In this document: one piece after another, positions 23,531-31,935 of the stretch
Layout: the number at the start of each line of letters is the position of its first letter
How positions within the stretch are numbered: position 1 is the first letter of the stretch
Source: Diphasiastrum complanatum
Lineage: Eukaryota; Streptophyta; Lycopodiopsida; Lycopodiales; Lycopodiaceae
Length of the DNA: 64,000 bases
Direction: 5' to 3'
NCBI GenBank assembly: GCA_029204225.1
Contig: CM055094.1
Span: 66,920,536-66,984,535 of the forward strand
Made by a program: the position numbers and the translations under genes
The notes under the pieces: generated by a model
The model's database searches: none
What the model saw: only the letters and a program-made list of their open reading frames with translations
What the model was told of the DNA's origin: nothing

Positions 23531-24325
23531 TAAAGCCCAAATCAAATGACTCAAGTCATAAAGCCATCCAAATCTATCTCCATCGATAGAACCATTAGAA
23601 CAAAGAACAGATGGTAGCCAATTATAAAATTAACTACAAGAGTCAAATTAAGTCATTCCAATTATCAAAATATGCAGAGTAAGTAAGTACTTGACACTGA
23701 ACGAACAGTAAACTAGTACACAATGTAATTAGTTATGACTCAGGCCTTCCATAACCTGAGTCAACTATAAAAACTTCAATTTCTTCGACAATTTTCTTCA
23801 TCACGTCAATCATGGTCCTGTCTTCTTCTTTTTTTAGCACAGATTAGCTATCCATTACGAACACATAATTAGTACTTCGTGCTTCAAGATCTAGGTTCCT
23901 CAGTTATTTTCCACAGTATGCAAACAACTGAGCATAGCAAAGTATACGAATGTGTGTGTGTGAGCAGAGGCTTTGCAAGGGTCATCCACTGAGTGACCAT
24001 GCTTGCGCTAGGAAGGATCATGATGTCCGTTGTAGATGGGACATCACGATGGATAGTATAGCGCGGAGACTGGGAAGTATCAGTAGAAGACATGATGAGC
24101 AAAAAGGAGATGTAAGACGCATGAAAGTGTATCAGAAAGCAAGTCAGGAAGTTTGGAAGGCTTTGGTCGTGGAAAAAAATTCGCAAGAGCTTTGCTAGCA
24201 CAAGTGAGGAATGAATCGAATTCAGCCAACTTATAGGTGAATTTGGTGGGTCCATTACACTAAATACTAGTTTGGCTGATCAGTTCTGAACAAAAATTTG
24301 CAGGCATATACAATACTATAAACAT
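23531..24325. other. No recognisable gene
   Basis: AT-rich sequence. Open frames of 82 codons (+, 23950-24198) and 123 codons (-, 23884-24255) overlap on opposite strands with no recognised motif. Confidence 0.4.
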
Positions 24326-24329
24326 AGGC

Positions 24330-24700
24330 TATAAAAATCTCGGCAAAGGTTTTTGGGAATCTGAACCTATTAGGCGAACGTTTTCCAGGGCTGGCGAAGG
24401 ATGAACCTTTGCCCAGGAGGGTCCTTCACCCAGGTACTGTCATAAATGTTTTTTTTCACAATCTGAACCTATGGACAACCTAATCTGGACATTTTAAGAT
24501 CATCTAGTAGGTCGGCGAAGGTTCATAATAAAATTCAGATGCTCGGCGAAGATTTCCAAAATGACATATCACTGAACCTTCGTCTGACTCAAAAACTGGG
24601 GTTTTCTTGGACAGGAACTTTTGTCCATCTCAAATTAAATAAATCCAGAGTGGATGTACAGTTTGAAAACTCAGCGAAGGTTTTTGGTACTGTAAGGGCC
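24330..24700. repeat. Cluster of GGCGAAGGTT-type motifs in both orientations
   Basis: Variants of GGCGAAGGTT or its complement AACCTTCGCC occur about eight times (for example near 24343, 24376, 24395, 24512, 24541, 24573 and 24672). The same motif family clusters at 42.4-42.97 kb and 59.7-59.95 kb. It may be a remnant of one dispersed repeat. No coding is seen. Confidence 0.5.
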
Positions 24701-25189
24701 AAATCTGACCAAAATAGTGATTTTCTAAGGCATTTTTTATCAAAAAAATATTGTGCTTCCTTTATTCCATGCTGATGACTTTCTGACTTTTGCTCATCAG
24801 TCTGTTTTTTTTTTTTAACTGTCATTTTTCAAAAAACTTAGCAATTTAAGTAATGAAAACAAAAAATTGAAAAACAAATAATGAGATCAGACTTGCTGAA
24901 CTAACATACTTTACAATAATCGAGATTAAATTATTTGTGATAATATTTAAATCACCCTGAAAAAAATCTAATTTTTTTTTTCATTTCTTATAATTTTTTA
25001 ACAATAGATTTTTTACAAAGATTATTTAAAAAACACATCTAAAATTAAAATATTGTAAACTTGACAAATCGTTACAATTTTAATTTTTGGTAATAATTAT
25101 CAATGTTAAAATTTTTATAATATTTCAAATTTTAAATTTTAAATCGCTAAAAAACAAACTTAAAAATATTAAATCAATAGAAAAAAATT

Positions 25190-25907
25190 AAAACACAATA
25201 CATCAGAAAATATAAACACAATTATTTTTTTAAAATAAAAGATAATTTTTTGTTCCCAAAAATCATCGATGTCATTTACATCTTTTTCTTTTGCTTTTTC
25301 TTGAGTAGCCGCTGTACTATCAAGTGGCACTTCTTCTACAATTTCCTCGACTACAGTTACTACATTGTAATCTTGAACCAAGACATCAGCAAATTCTCCT
25401 GTGTCACCTACTTTTTTGCTAGCGGGAGACTGAGGTTCCTTGGACAAGGGAATTATTGTATCCTCGTTGTCCAAACTCTTTTTCACCTAAGATAATTCAT
25501 CTGGCAAATTTGAAAGAGATTTCATTCTCACTTTTACAAAATCAACGAAATTAGTATCTAAATCTACTGCAGCAACATGTCTGTCTTTCTGAACAACACA
25601 CGCGCTTGTAGTGCCGCTACCGCTAATGAAATCTAAAACCCAATCAGCTGGGTGAGAAAAAATATCAATTAAATGATTGATTAGTTGTTGTGGCTTTTGG
25701 TAGGGACAAGCCACGGAACCCATCATTGGATTCTTTAATTTCTTTGTCACAGTTGGATACTGGAACAAGTTTTCAAAACTTGTCAGTCCGGAAGTGTTGT
25801 AATACAACATCGAGCGTTTGCCATCCAAAGAATAATAACCGATGGTTATGTATTCTATTTCATTGCAAAGTCGAGCTCCTCCCGAATTCTTGACATTGAG
25901 CTTGTAC
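25190..25907 (-). pseudogene. DNA methyltransferase, last exon (SAM-binding motif I)
   Basis: The exon starts after an acceptor TGTCAG (exon base 25907). The translation includes NEIEYITIGYY, then MMGSVACPYQKPQQLINHLI and VLDFISGSGTT (25607-25633), which is motif I of SAM-dependent DNA methyltransferases (D-x-F-x-G-S-G-T-T), followed by VAAVDLD. Because motif I follows motif IV (in the previous exon), the order is the beta class seen in bacterial N4-cytosine and N6-adenine enzymes. An in-frame TAG (25487-25489) precedes about 90 further codons of acidic, low-complexity tail in the same frame. The tail may be genuine if the TAG is decay, or 3' untranslated sequence if not. Confidence 0.7.
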
Positions 25908-26029
25908 CTGACATGGAACATTACAAGTAAAATAAATTTAAAATTTTAATTTTAAAATAAAAAATTTAAAATAAAATTATGAATTAAAATAAAAATACGA
26001 ATTGATAATTCAGGAACTTAAGAACTTAC

Positions 26030-26575
26030 CACACAGCATTCTCTATTCCCGTATTACAGAAAGTTAGTAGAGCTTCCTGTACTGATGCTGACTGCCAAGA
26101 AGAATGAAAAATAACAACTCTCCAAATTGGAAAAGTTGTGACTTCAAGAAAGCCCTGCATAAAACTATGGACTTTAGTGAATTTGAAAGGAGTATCATCA
26201 TTTAATGATTTCTTCATCTGAAATCCATATGGAATATCTGCGATGCAGAGTGTATAAGACTTTTTTCTTAAAATTTTTGAAATTTCTCTACAATCGCTCT
26301 CCTCAACAGAGTAAAAACATGGTTGATCATCGACACTTTTGGGAAGGTAGGTCTCTAATGGATTCTCCTCCGCAATGGTCTCACCCCGTGCCAATCTCTC
26401 CCTATCCCTTTCTGCTTTTGCCTTCAGAATATGTTTCTTGAATTGCTCTAGAAGGGAGAAATTGGCTTCAGAGTTTGAGTGCTCAAAACTTTTTTTTGGA
26501 CTTTGAGACACCCTGAGCAGGTTGGCCTTTTATTTGAAAAGTTTTCCATTTATCAAAACATTTATCAACACACAC
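26030..26575 (-). pseudogene. DNA methyltransferase, exon with catalytic motif IV
   Basis: Bounded by an acceptor (TTTCAG, exon base 26575) and a strong donor (GTAAGT, exon ends 26030). The splice phase joins exactly to the next exon to read ...AVW-YKLNV.... It contains a charged helical stretch and then the motif IV-like DIPYGF (26221-26238). This matches the D-P-P-Y of adenine-N6 enzymes except for Ile in place of the first Pro, which may reflect decay. After it, VVIFHSSWQ resembles the following core strand. A one-base shift in an A8 run near 26505 separates the first about 25 codons from the rest. Confidence 0.65.
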
Positions 26576-26689
26576 CTGAAATTAAAAAAAAAAAATTAAT
26601 TGATAAAGAATTTAATATTAAAATTGAGTTCAAAATTTTAGTATGATAAAAACAATTTAAAAAGATTATAATATATATTATGACCAGAG

Positions 26690-27697
26690 CATTCCATGAC
26701 CAGCATAGCCAAACAAATTAATTGGCCGCTGCGAAAAGCAAGCTGAAAAAAATTATCGTATTTTGTAAGGCTCTGCGTAGGATTTTTCGAATCAAAAGAC
26801 AGGCCTGTCTCTTGAGCACATAGTGTTTTCAGCTCAAGTTGATTCACATCTCTTGCTTTGGAGACTCTCATGTATTCTTTGTGAAAAAAATGAATTCTTT
26901 GTATCACGGTCATCTTCATCTGGTAGTCCTGATCAATATTGTGGTCCCAAGCCAATAATTTTGCTTCTTCCACTATCAGGCCAGCAAATGCAATGACACT
27001 CACAGTTCAACAACTTGGGATATGGGAATACTCTTGAGATAATTGTTTTCGAACTTGTAAACTGTGTATCCCCCCAAGAACAAAAAAATGATATGAATCT
27101 AATAAAGAAAAATCAAAATTTGCAACATCGTTGCATTCGATGGGATCAACCAAAACAACAAAGGGAGTAACTATGGCCTGTGTATGATCTTTAAATTTTA
27201 TTTTTAAATTATGTACATGTGTTTCATTAGGCTCTCTAACTTCCATTGGTCTGTCTCCTGTTATTGGATCTACAGGTGGCATATCACACTGATTTATGTC
27301 TAAAATTAAAGTTGTTTCTTTTATTTTTTTTTGTTTTATGAATATCCTCTCTTAATTTGGCAAGTTTAGAGCTGTCTTGTAATGGGCGGATGGATGCACC
27401 AGACAACAACAAAGATAGTTTGGTGGCGGCTTTTTTGCTTTCAGCAGAAGGGATGGACTTATGGCGATGTGTAGCCATGGTCTTTGGTCGTGACTTAGGT
27501 CTAGTGGGCGAAGTCTCAGAAATATTATGACATCTTTTTTTTTTTGGGATGAGGGACAACTATGGTTTCATCATCAACATTTTCAGAGGCCGACTTTGTG
27601 ACCTGAGCAGCGGTAGAAGCAGGCTTGCGAGGTCCAATAGATATACCTTTTGAACTCCGTAATGAATAGACCGGATCTTTTCCCTCAACGATACCAG
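26690..27697 (-). pseudogene. ParB/Srx-like domain exon of the methyltransferase gene
   Basis: Begins after an acceptor (TTTTAG, exon base 27697). A basic, Ser/Pro/Lys-rich region comes first, interrupted by shifts at an A11 run near 27540 and an A9 run near 27335. Then comes a block opening CDMPPVDPITGDRP, with TPFVVLVDPIE and VLGGIHSLQVRKQL (27059-27080 region). The G-G-x-H-S and following helix resemble the G-H-R box of ParB N-terminal domains. The next segment, AGLIVEEAKLLAWDHNID, resembles the E-E-A...L-A...N motif. One in-frame TGA (near 27005) lies between the two halves. ParB-like plus methyltransferase pairings are known in bacteria, phages and mobile DNA; the assignment here is by motif only. 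Confidence 0.5.
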
Positions 27698-27812
27698 CTA
27701 AAATCATTTTTAGGCATTGCTTAAATCTAAAGTTTATTTAAATAATTTTATATCTAGTAACAACTATGCTAAGCATGAAACGAACATGATTAAAAATATA
27801 TTTTATAATTAC

Positions 27813-28191
27813 TCACCAAAGTAACTAGAGCTTTATCAAAATAGGCTTTGATGGCCTCGTCCTGGCAAAGTCGGATCTTTATCATAGTCTCGTTCAGAAT
27901 GAAAATAGAATGAGACTTATCCGTCTCCTTTACAAGTATATTCACAAAACCTTCTTCCTAGTATTCATCTGGTTGATCAGCAAACAATCTTCCTTGAACT
28001 TTGAATTGTGAGTCTTTACTGCCAGGCTTCTCAGCTAAATGAATAAAAAGCTCCGAAAGCTTTGTGTTGTTGACCCATTTGGTGAAATAGTACATGAATT
28101 TTTTTTATCTTTCAACGAAATATCTTGAGGTTTCTCCAGAATTTTAAAGAAATCCTTGACATTTTGAAAATTATCAAAGACAATTGAAAAT
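27813..28191 (-). pseudogene. Upstream exon of the methyltransferase gene, function unknown
   Basis: Bounded by an acceptor (TTTGTAG, exon base 28191) and a donor (GTAATT, exon ends 27813) whose phase joins in frame with the next exon (...TLV-TGIVEGKDP...). It encodes about 125 residues (FDNFQNVKDFFKILEKP ... FTKWVNNTKLSELFIHLAEK ... FIL NETMIKIRLCQDEAI) that I do not recognise. It contains a shift in an A8 run near 28105 and one in-frame TAG near 27958. The following intron carries a copy of the 19-bp palindrome family (27761-27780). Confidence 0.5.
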
Positions 28192-28391
28192 CTACAAAAA
28201 AAAAAAATATTTTAGAAAAATTTAAAACGCTATCTTAATGAAAATATTGAAAACTTTAATAAACCAAGCCATTTTTGTGAAAAAAAATTTTAAAACAAAA
28301 CTACAAATTCAACATATTTTCTTACTAAAACATCTCAAAATGATCACTTTTCTAAAACAAAGTGCTGTAAAACAAGAAAATACGAGTAGCG

Positions 28392-28587
28392 ACCTATGCT
28401 GAGCATAGGTTGTGTTCGGGTCCTTAGTAACATCCTATGCTCAGCATAGGATTCCGGCGTAATTTCTTCAATTCTACCCACGTTTCGATCGATGCTGATC
28501 ATAGGTTGCATCTCTGGTCCTATTCCAACCTACGCTCAACATAGGTTAGCAAGCAAATTGCGAAGACATCCTAGGCTTAGCATAGGT
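28392..28587 (+). repeat. Left arm (196 bp) of giant nested inverted repeat
   Basis: Its reverse complement matches 28611-28806 over the full length with only scattered differences. It holds palindromic units at 28392-28410 (perfect 9+1+9, ACCTATGCTGAGCATAGGT), 28434-28450, about 28491-28506 (degenerate), 28528-28546 and about 28570-28586. Between the units lie unique 20-30 bp segments, such as the AGCAAGCAAATTGCGAAGAC block, that also match their mirror copies. Confidence 0.95.
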
Positions 28588-28610
28588 CGTTACTCGCGCA
28601 CTCTGGTCCA
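28588..28610. other. 23-bp spacer at the centre of the inverted repeat
   Basis: Unpaired centre of the inverted repeat (CGTTACTCGCGCACTCTGGTCC-like). It would form the loop if either strand or an RNA transcript folded. It is more GC-rich than the surrounding intergenic DNA. Confidence 0.9.
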
Positions 28611-28806
28611 ACCTATGCTGAGCATAGGATGTCTTCGCAATTTGCTTGCTAACCTATGCTGAGCATAGGTTGGAACAGGACCAGAGATGCAACCTATGCT
28701 CAGCATAGGTCAAAATGTGGTTAGAATTGAAGAAATACCGTCGGAATTCTATGTTGAGCATAAGATGTTACTAAGGACCCGAACACAACCTATGCTCAAC
28801 ATAGGT
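28611..28806 (+). repeat. Right arm (196 bp) of giant nested inverted repeat
   Basis: Mirror copy of 28392-28587. Palindromic units lie at 28611-28628, 28652-28670, 28692-28710, about 28748-28763 (degenerate) and 28788-28806. The right-arm units tend to match the consensus better than their partners in the left arm (for example ACCTATGCTGAGCATAGGT against ACCTACGCTCAACATAGGT). Confidence 0.95.
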
Positions 28807-28829
28807 TAGAGGAGAGGGCAGGTTCAGGC

Positions 28830-29444
28830 ACCTATGCTAAGCATAGGTTACCCATGTTTTAAGAAGATAAATACAAATTAAAACTTTCATAATGCAAGAA
28901 CTTAATACCCATGCTAAACATAGAACAAAGTTAAAAAATGACAATAATCTTACCGTCAATAAATCTGTAAGCGAGAACGTATGCGAAATCTTATAGAAAG
29001 CCGTCACTTGGTCGTAGTGATTGCTCTGGCAGCATGTGGGTTTCTGAATTCGCAAATGAAGTGAGTTATGCTTGGACTATGGTCCTTAAATAAATTTTTT
29101 TTTGAGACCCCCGTCTCACGCCAGTCCTCCAGCTTACTTCGGGACCTATTTGCCGCGACTCATCTCACCCCACGCCGACTTCGAGTATTAGTCGGGATAG
29201 TCCAAACCTAACCCTAAGAATGCTGCCAAAGAGTATTTAAGGCATGGTAGCCGCCGAAATTTTTTATTAACCAGTTACTTTTTAGGCTTGTTGCTCATTT
29301 GCATTTAGTTGGTTTTTCTGTATACATCTATTGAAGTCCGCATAAATTTTTATTTGTTCTATGACTAGCATAGGTTGCAGTTATGTTTGAGGAGCACATT
29401 CAGTGTGGTGTTAACTATTTGAACTGTTCTATGCTTAGCATAAG
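28830..29444. promoter_or_regulatory. Further copies of the 19-bp palindrome and the leader of the rightward gene
   Basis: A perfect unit ACCTATGCTAAGCATAGGT lies at 28830-28848, just outside the inverted repeat. Degenerate units occur near 28908-28926, 29358-29374 and 29425-29444. The stretch also holds a GC-richer segment (about 29105-29215) unlike its surroundings. As it separates two divergent genes, it should contain their promoters, but no clear TATA box decides the start. Confidence 0.55.
28954..29055 (-). other. Possible first exon of the methyltransferase gene
   Basis: A minus-strand open stretch (QSNHYDQVTAFYKISHTFSLTDLL) ends in a good donor, GACG|GTAAGA, with the exon ending at 28954. 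If used, the palindromic array would lie wholly inside intron 1 of this gene. The phase does not match the next acceptor exactly, so either an indel has occurred or another site is used. There is no convincing ATG. Confidence 0.3.
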
Positions 29445-29474
29445 TACATAGTTAAATTTTTTTTTGAGGTTACA

Positions 29475-30626
29475 ATGTCAAGTAGTTCTACCTCTTCTAT
29501 TCCAGTAGTTGTAACTCAATATGTTGCAACAAGTGCAACATCTTTATCTGACATTTCCAACAAAAGTTTTTTTTTATAAAGCCACTCCTGAATTTGAACA
29601 TATTTTGGTAAATGATGTGGCATCGTCATCATTTACCCGTTCATCATCTGAAATTCCTCAAGCAAGTACTTTTCAAGAAATGACACTTGTAACTCAGCTT
29701 GTATCAAATCTTTCGACCTCGTCCTCCTCTTTAGATACAGGCTCGGCACAACTAGAACATTGTTCTTCTGAACAAGTTGAATCTAGTGATGAGTCAAAAG
29801 CTTCAATTCACTCAGTTACTGATTCTAGTAAATCAACAGATCCACGTAAGTCTGTTGATCCGCGACCTTCAAGCTTTTCTCATGTTCGTAGGAGACCTTC
29901 TCAAAGTGATGTTCGTCATGTTAAATCTAAAAGGGCTATATTCGTTGAAAATTTAGAGCCTTCTGAGGGTCCAAAACATCTTGAGGTTAAAGCCAGAATT
30001 CCCAGTCATGAAATTCCAACACCTTCTCAACCAGTTCAAGCACCTACTAGTCTCACAGGTTCAATTTATAGATCAGACTCCAAACAAAAAGAAAAATACA
30101 AGAGAGACTTGAGATCTTCACCTGATTTAACGAATCGTCAAAAATAGTTGATTACAAAATCTGAGATTCGAAAGGTACGGAATATTATTTGCTGCTCATC
30201 CTGTTGTTTGCAAAAGCTGAGTATCAGAAAAATTGAAGAATTAAGATCAAACTTCTTTTTACAAAGTAAGGATGAGAGAAACTACTATTTGTGTGCAACA
30301 GTGAGGCCGAACAAAAACTCATTTTCGTATTTTTTAAATGCTTTGGAGGTTTGTCGCAAAGCTTACAAAGCAGTTCACGCAATCAGAAACTCACGACTTC
30401 AACAAATGCATGCACGACTTCAGAAAGACCCAACATTACGGGGATCCTTACAGGGTCGAACTGTTTCTCCAGATGCTTTAAATGCAACTGCTTGGCTAAA
30501 GCATTTCATAGATGTACACGGAGAAAAATTGCCTAATTCCTTATATTTTCACTTGCTGGATAATTTCACAAAATTAGAAATATTTTTTATGTCCAAAGAG
30601 TTTGCAAAAACCAATGACGAAAAAGG
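29475..30626 (+). pseudogene. DUF7869-like protein gene, 5' part
   Basis: The probable start ATG is at 29475 (MSSSSTSS...). The frame shifts by one base in a T9 run near 29570 and then stays open. The first about 220 codons are Ser/Thr/Pro-rich and look disordered. An in-frame TAG (30145-30147) is followed in the same frame by a domain with a cysteine cluster (CCSSCCLQKLS), then KSKDERNYYL-like sequence, LEVCRKAYKAVHAIRNSRL and NATAWLKHFIDVHGEKLPNSLYFHL. In DUF7869 proteins a V-C-R-x-A-F...G-I-S-x-x-R-L stretch and a P-x-S block precede the core, which fits. A donor (AAAG|GTAAAT) lies near 30626. The Cys-rich linker usually found next is missing. Confidence 0.6.
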
Positions 30627-30754
30627 TAAATATTGATCAAATTTGTCATTCATTTTAATACTTTCTATTTTGAAAAAAATTATGTTGCAGTCTTTTTGAA
30701 CACCATTATGGTATGATCTTTATTTTATTAAATAAGTGAATCATTGTATTTTCA

Positions 30755-31640
30755 GTGGATGCTACAAAAGCTCTTCAACTGCAGAAAGATCAACAAACAG
30801 TTGAAAGACAAAAGTTGGCCAAGCATCGAAAGAAATGTTTGGAATGTCCACAAAAATATCTAGGACTTGTTATTGATGGCATGGATCAGAAGAAAACAAT
30901 GTTGCCTCATTTTGTCAGAGTGGCCAAAAATTTGAACGAGGCAGATTTTATTCAGGTTCATCTCGTTGGAGCACTTGTGTTTAATGGCACTTTGGAGTCC
31001 AAGGTCTTTTTTAATTATCCCAATTTTCGAAATGATCCAAATTTGACGATCACCATTGTACATAAGACAATTTGCGAATTTGGTGAAAATCTTTCAGAAA
31101 TACTTTATTTGCAACTTGACAACACTGCTAGGAAAAATAAAAATCAAAGTGTTTTGGCATACTTGTCTATGCTAGTGGAGAAATGTTTTTTCAAAAAAGT
31201 AAAAATAAGAATTTTGTTGGTAGGACATACCCACGACCAAATTGATCAAATGTTTAGTTGATTTTTCAAGAGGTTCAGCTGCAAGAAAGCATTTTCATTA
31301 CCAGTGCTTCAAAGCATTGTTGAGGAATCGTATGTGCCAAAGCCAAACGTGTCATTAATCAGACACACATATATGTAACGAATCAGGCATTATATTATTA
31401 TGGGGCAAACTATTTTCAAATTTGGTTTCGTGGCTACCGCTTGAAGGAGTTCGATTTTTGATTAACATTCCATCGACTCAAATCAAGCTTGTTGTGTTGT
31501 CTCCCTTGAAGTCCTTGCTAGAAGAACAAAAGGTACAAAGAGAACATCATGAGATTAATCCATTTTTTGGAATCAAGTAATCAAGCAACTTATCATTTTT
31601 TTGATGAGTTTGATCAGCATTGGTGGATGGACTTTTTCGA
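30755..31640 (+). pseudogene. DUF7869-like protein gene, core domain
   Basis: Begins after an acceptor TTTTCAG. Core motifs: YLGLVIDGMDQKKT (near 30860-30895), LYLQLDNTARKNKN (near 31105) and LLVGHTHDQIDQMF (near 31215-31255). These three blocks are the hallmark of DUF7869-type proteins, which are abundant in mosses, lycophytes, algae and some invertebrates. Their conserved D...D...H-x-D pattern could be an RNase H-like nuclease or transposase site, but that is inference. An in-frame TGA (31259) falls where an arginine is usual. Further homologous reading continues in pieces to about 31640 (LPVLQSIVEESY; INIPSTQIKLVVLSPLKSLL; INPFFGIK; FDEFDQHWW) with more stops. Confidence 0.7.
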
Positions 31641-31670
31641 AAAACAAATATATGTACAAACATACATATA

Positions 31671-31732
31671 TATGTACACACACACACACACATATATATA
31701 TGTGCATGTGTGTGTGTACATATATACATAAG

Positions 31733-31764
<32 letters not shown>
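31671..31764. repeat. CA/TA microsatellite
   Basis: Mixed (CA)n and (TA)n tract. The Tyr/Ile/His/Thr-rich open frames on both strands here are artefacts of it. Confidence 0.9.
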
Positions 31765-31765
<1 letters not shown>

Positions 31766-31779
31766 CTTAATATATAAAT

Positions 31780-31935
31780 ATATTTTAGAGAGAGCGTGTA
31801 AGGGTTACCGTAAAAAAAATAACCTTCTGCCTCCAAAAATGTCACGCACTGCCATGAAAAATGACACATTTTTTGCAAAGGAAAAAACGAAAAACGTCGT
31901 GTGAAAAAATAATAAAAAAACCGCACAAAAAAAAA
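31780..31935 (+). repeat. Shared subterminal block, copy 1
   Basis: About 150 bp beginning ATTTTAGAGAGAGCGTGTAA, including the phrase CTCCAAAAATGTCACGC and a poly-A-rich tail. It matches about 39326-39475 with moderate divergence. It lies directly after a TA microsatellite in both places. Confidence 0.65.

Larger units (their letters stand above)
24830..31650. mobile_element. Candidate undescribed element: ParB-like/DNA methyltransferase gene + DUF7869-like gene around a giant palindromic array
   Basis: Two divergent, spliced, partly decayed genes flank a 196-bp-arm inverted repeat. The left gene (minus) has a ParB/Srx-like domain and a beta-class DNA methyltransferase. The right gene (plus) has a DUF7869-like core with conserved acid residues. 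The shared 19-bp palindrome occurs in the intergenic array, in a left-gene intron (27761-27780) and in the right-gene leader (29358-29374, 29425-29444), tying the parts into one unit. The whole is AT-rich compared with its flanks. Limits are approximate: the left limit is where AT-rich sequence begins, the right limit is the last recognisable DUF7869 coding. I found no terminal inverted repeats or target duplication. Confidence 0.55.

Noticed and set aside
23884-24255. 123-codon minus-strand gene
   Set aside because: Overlaps an equally open plus-strand frame with no motif in either.
28389-28806. Rho-independent terminators in the hairpin array
   Set aside because: Bacterial logic does not apply. 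There are no T tracts after the stems, and the surrounding genes have introns.
28392-28848. CRISPR-like array of regularly repeated palindromes
   Set aside because: The units are perfect palindromes with irregular spacing, the spacers match one another in mirror order, no cas genes are present, and the setting is eukaryotic.
29105-29215. Ribosomal or tRNA gene in the GC-richer segment of the leader
   Set aside because: No cloverleaf, box A/B or rRNA-like wording could be found.
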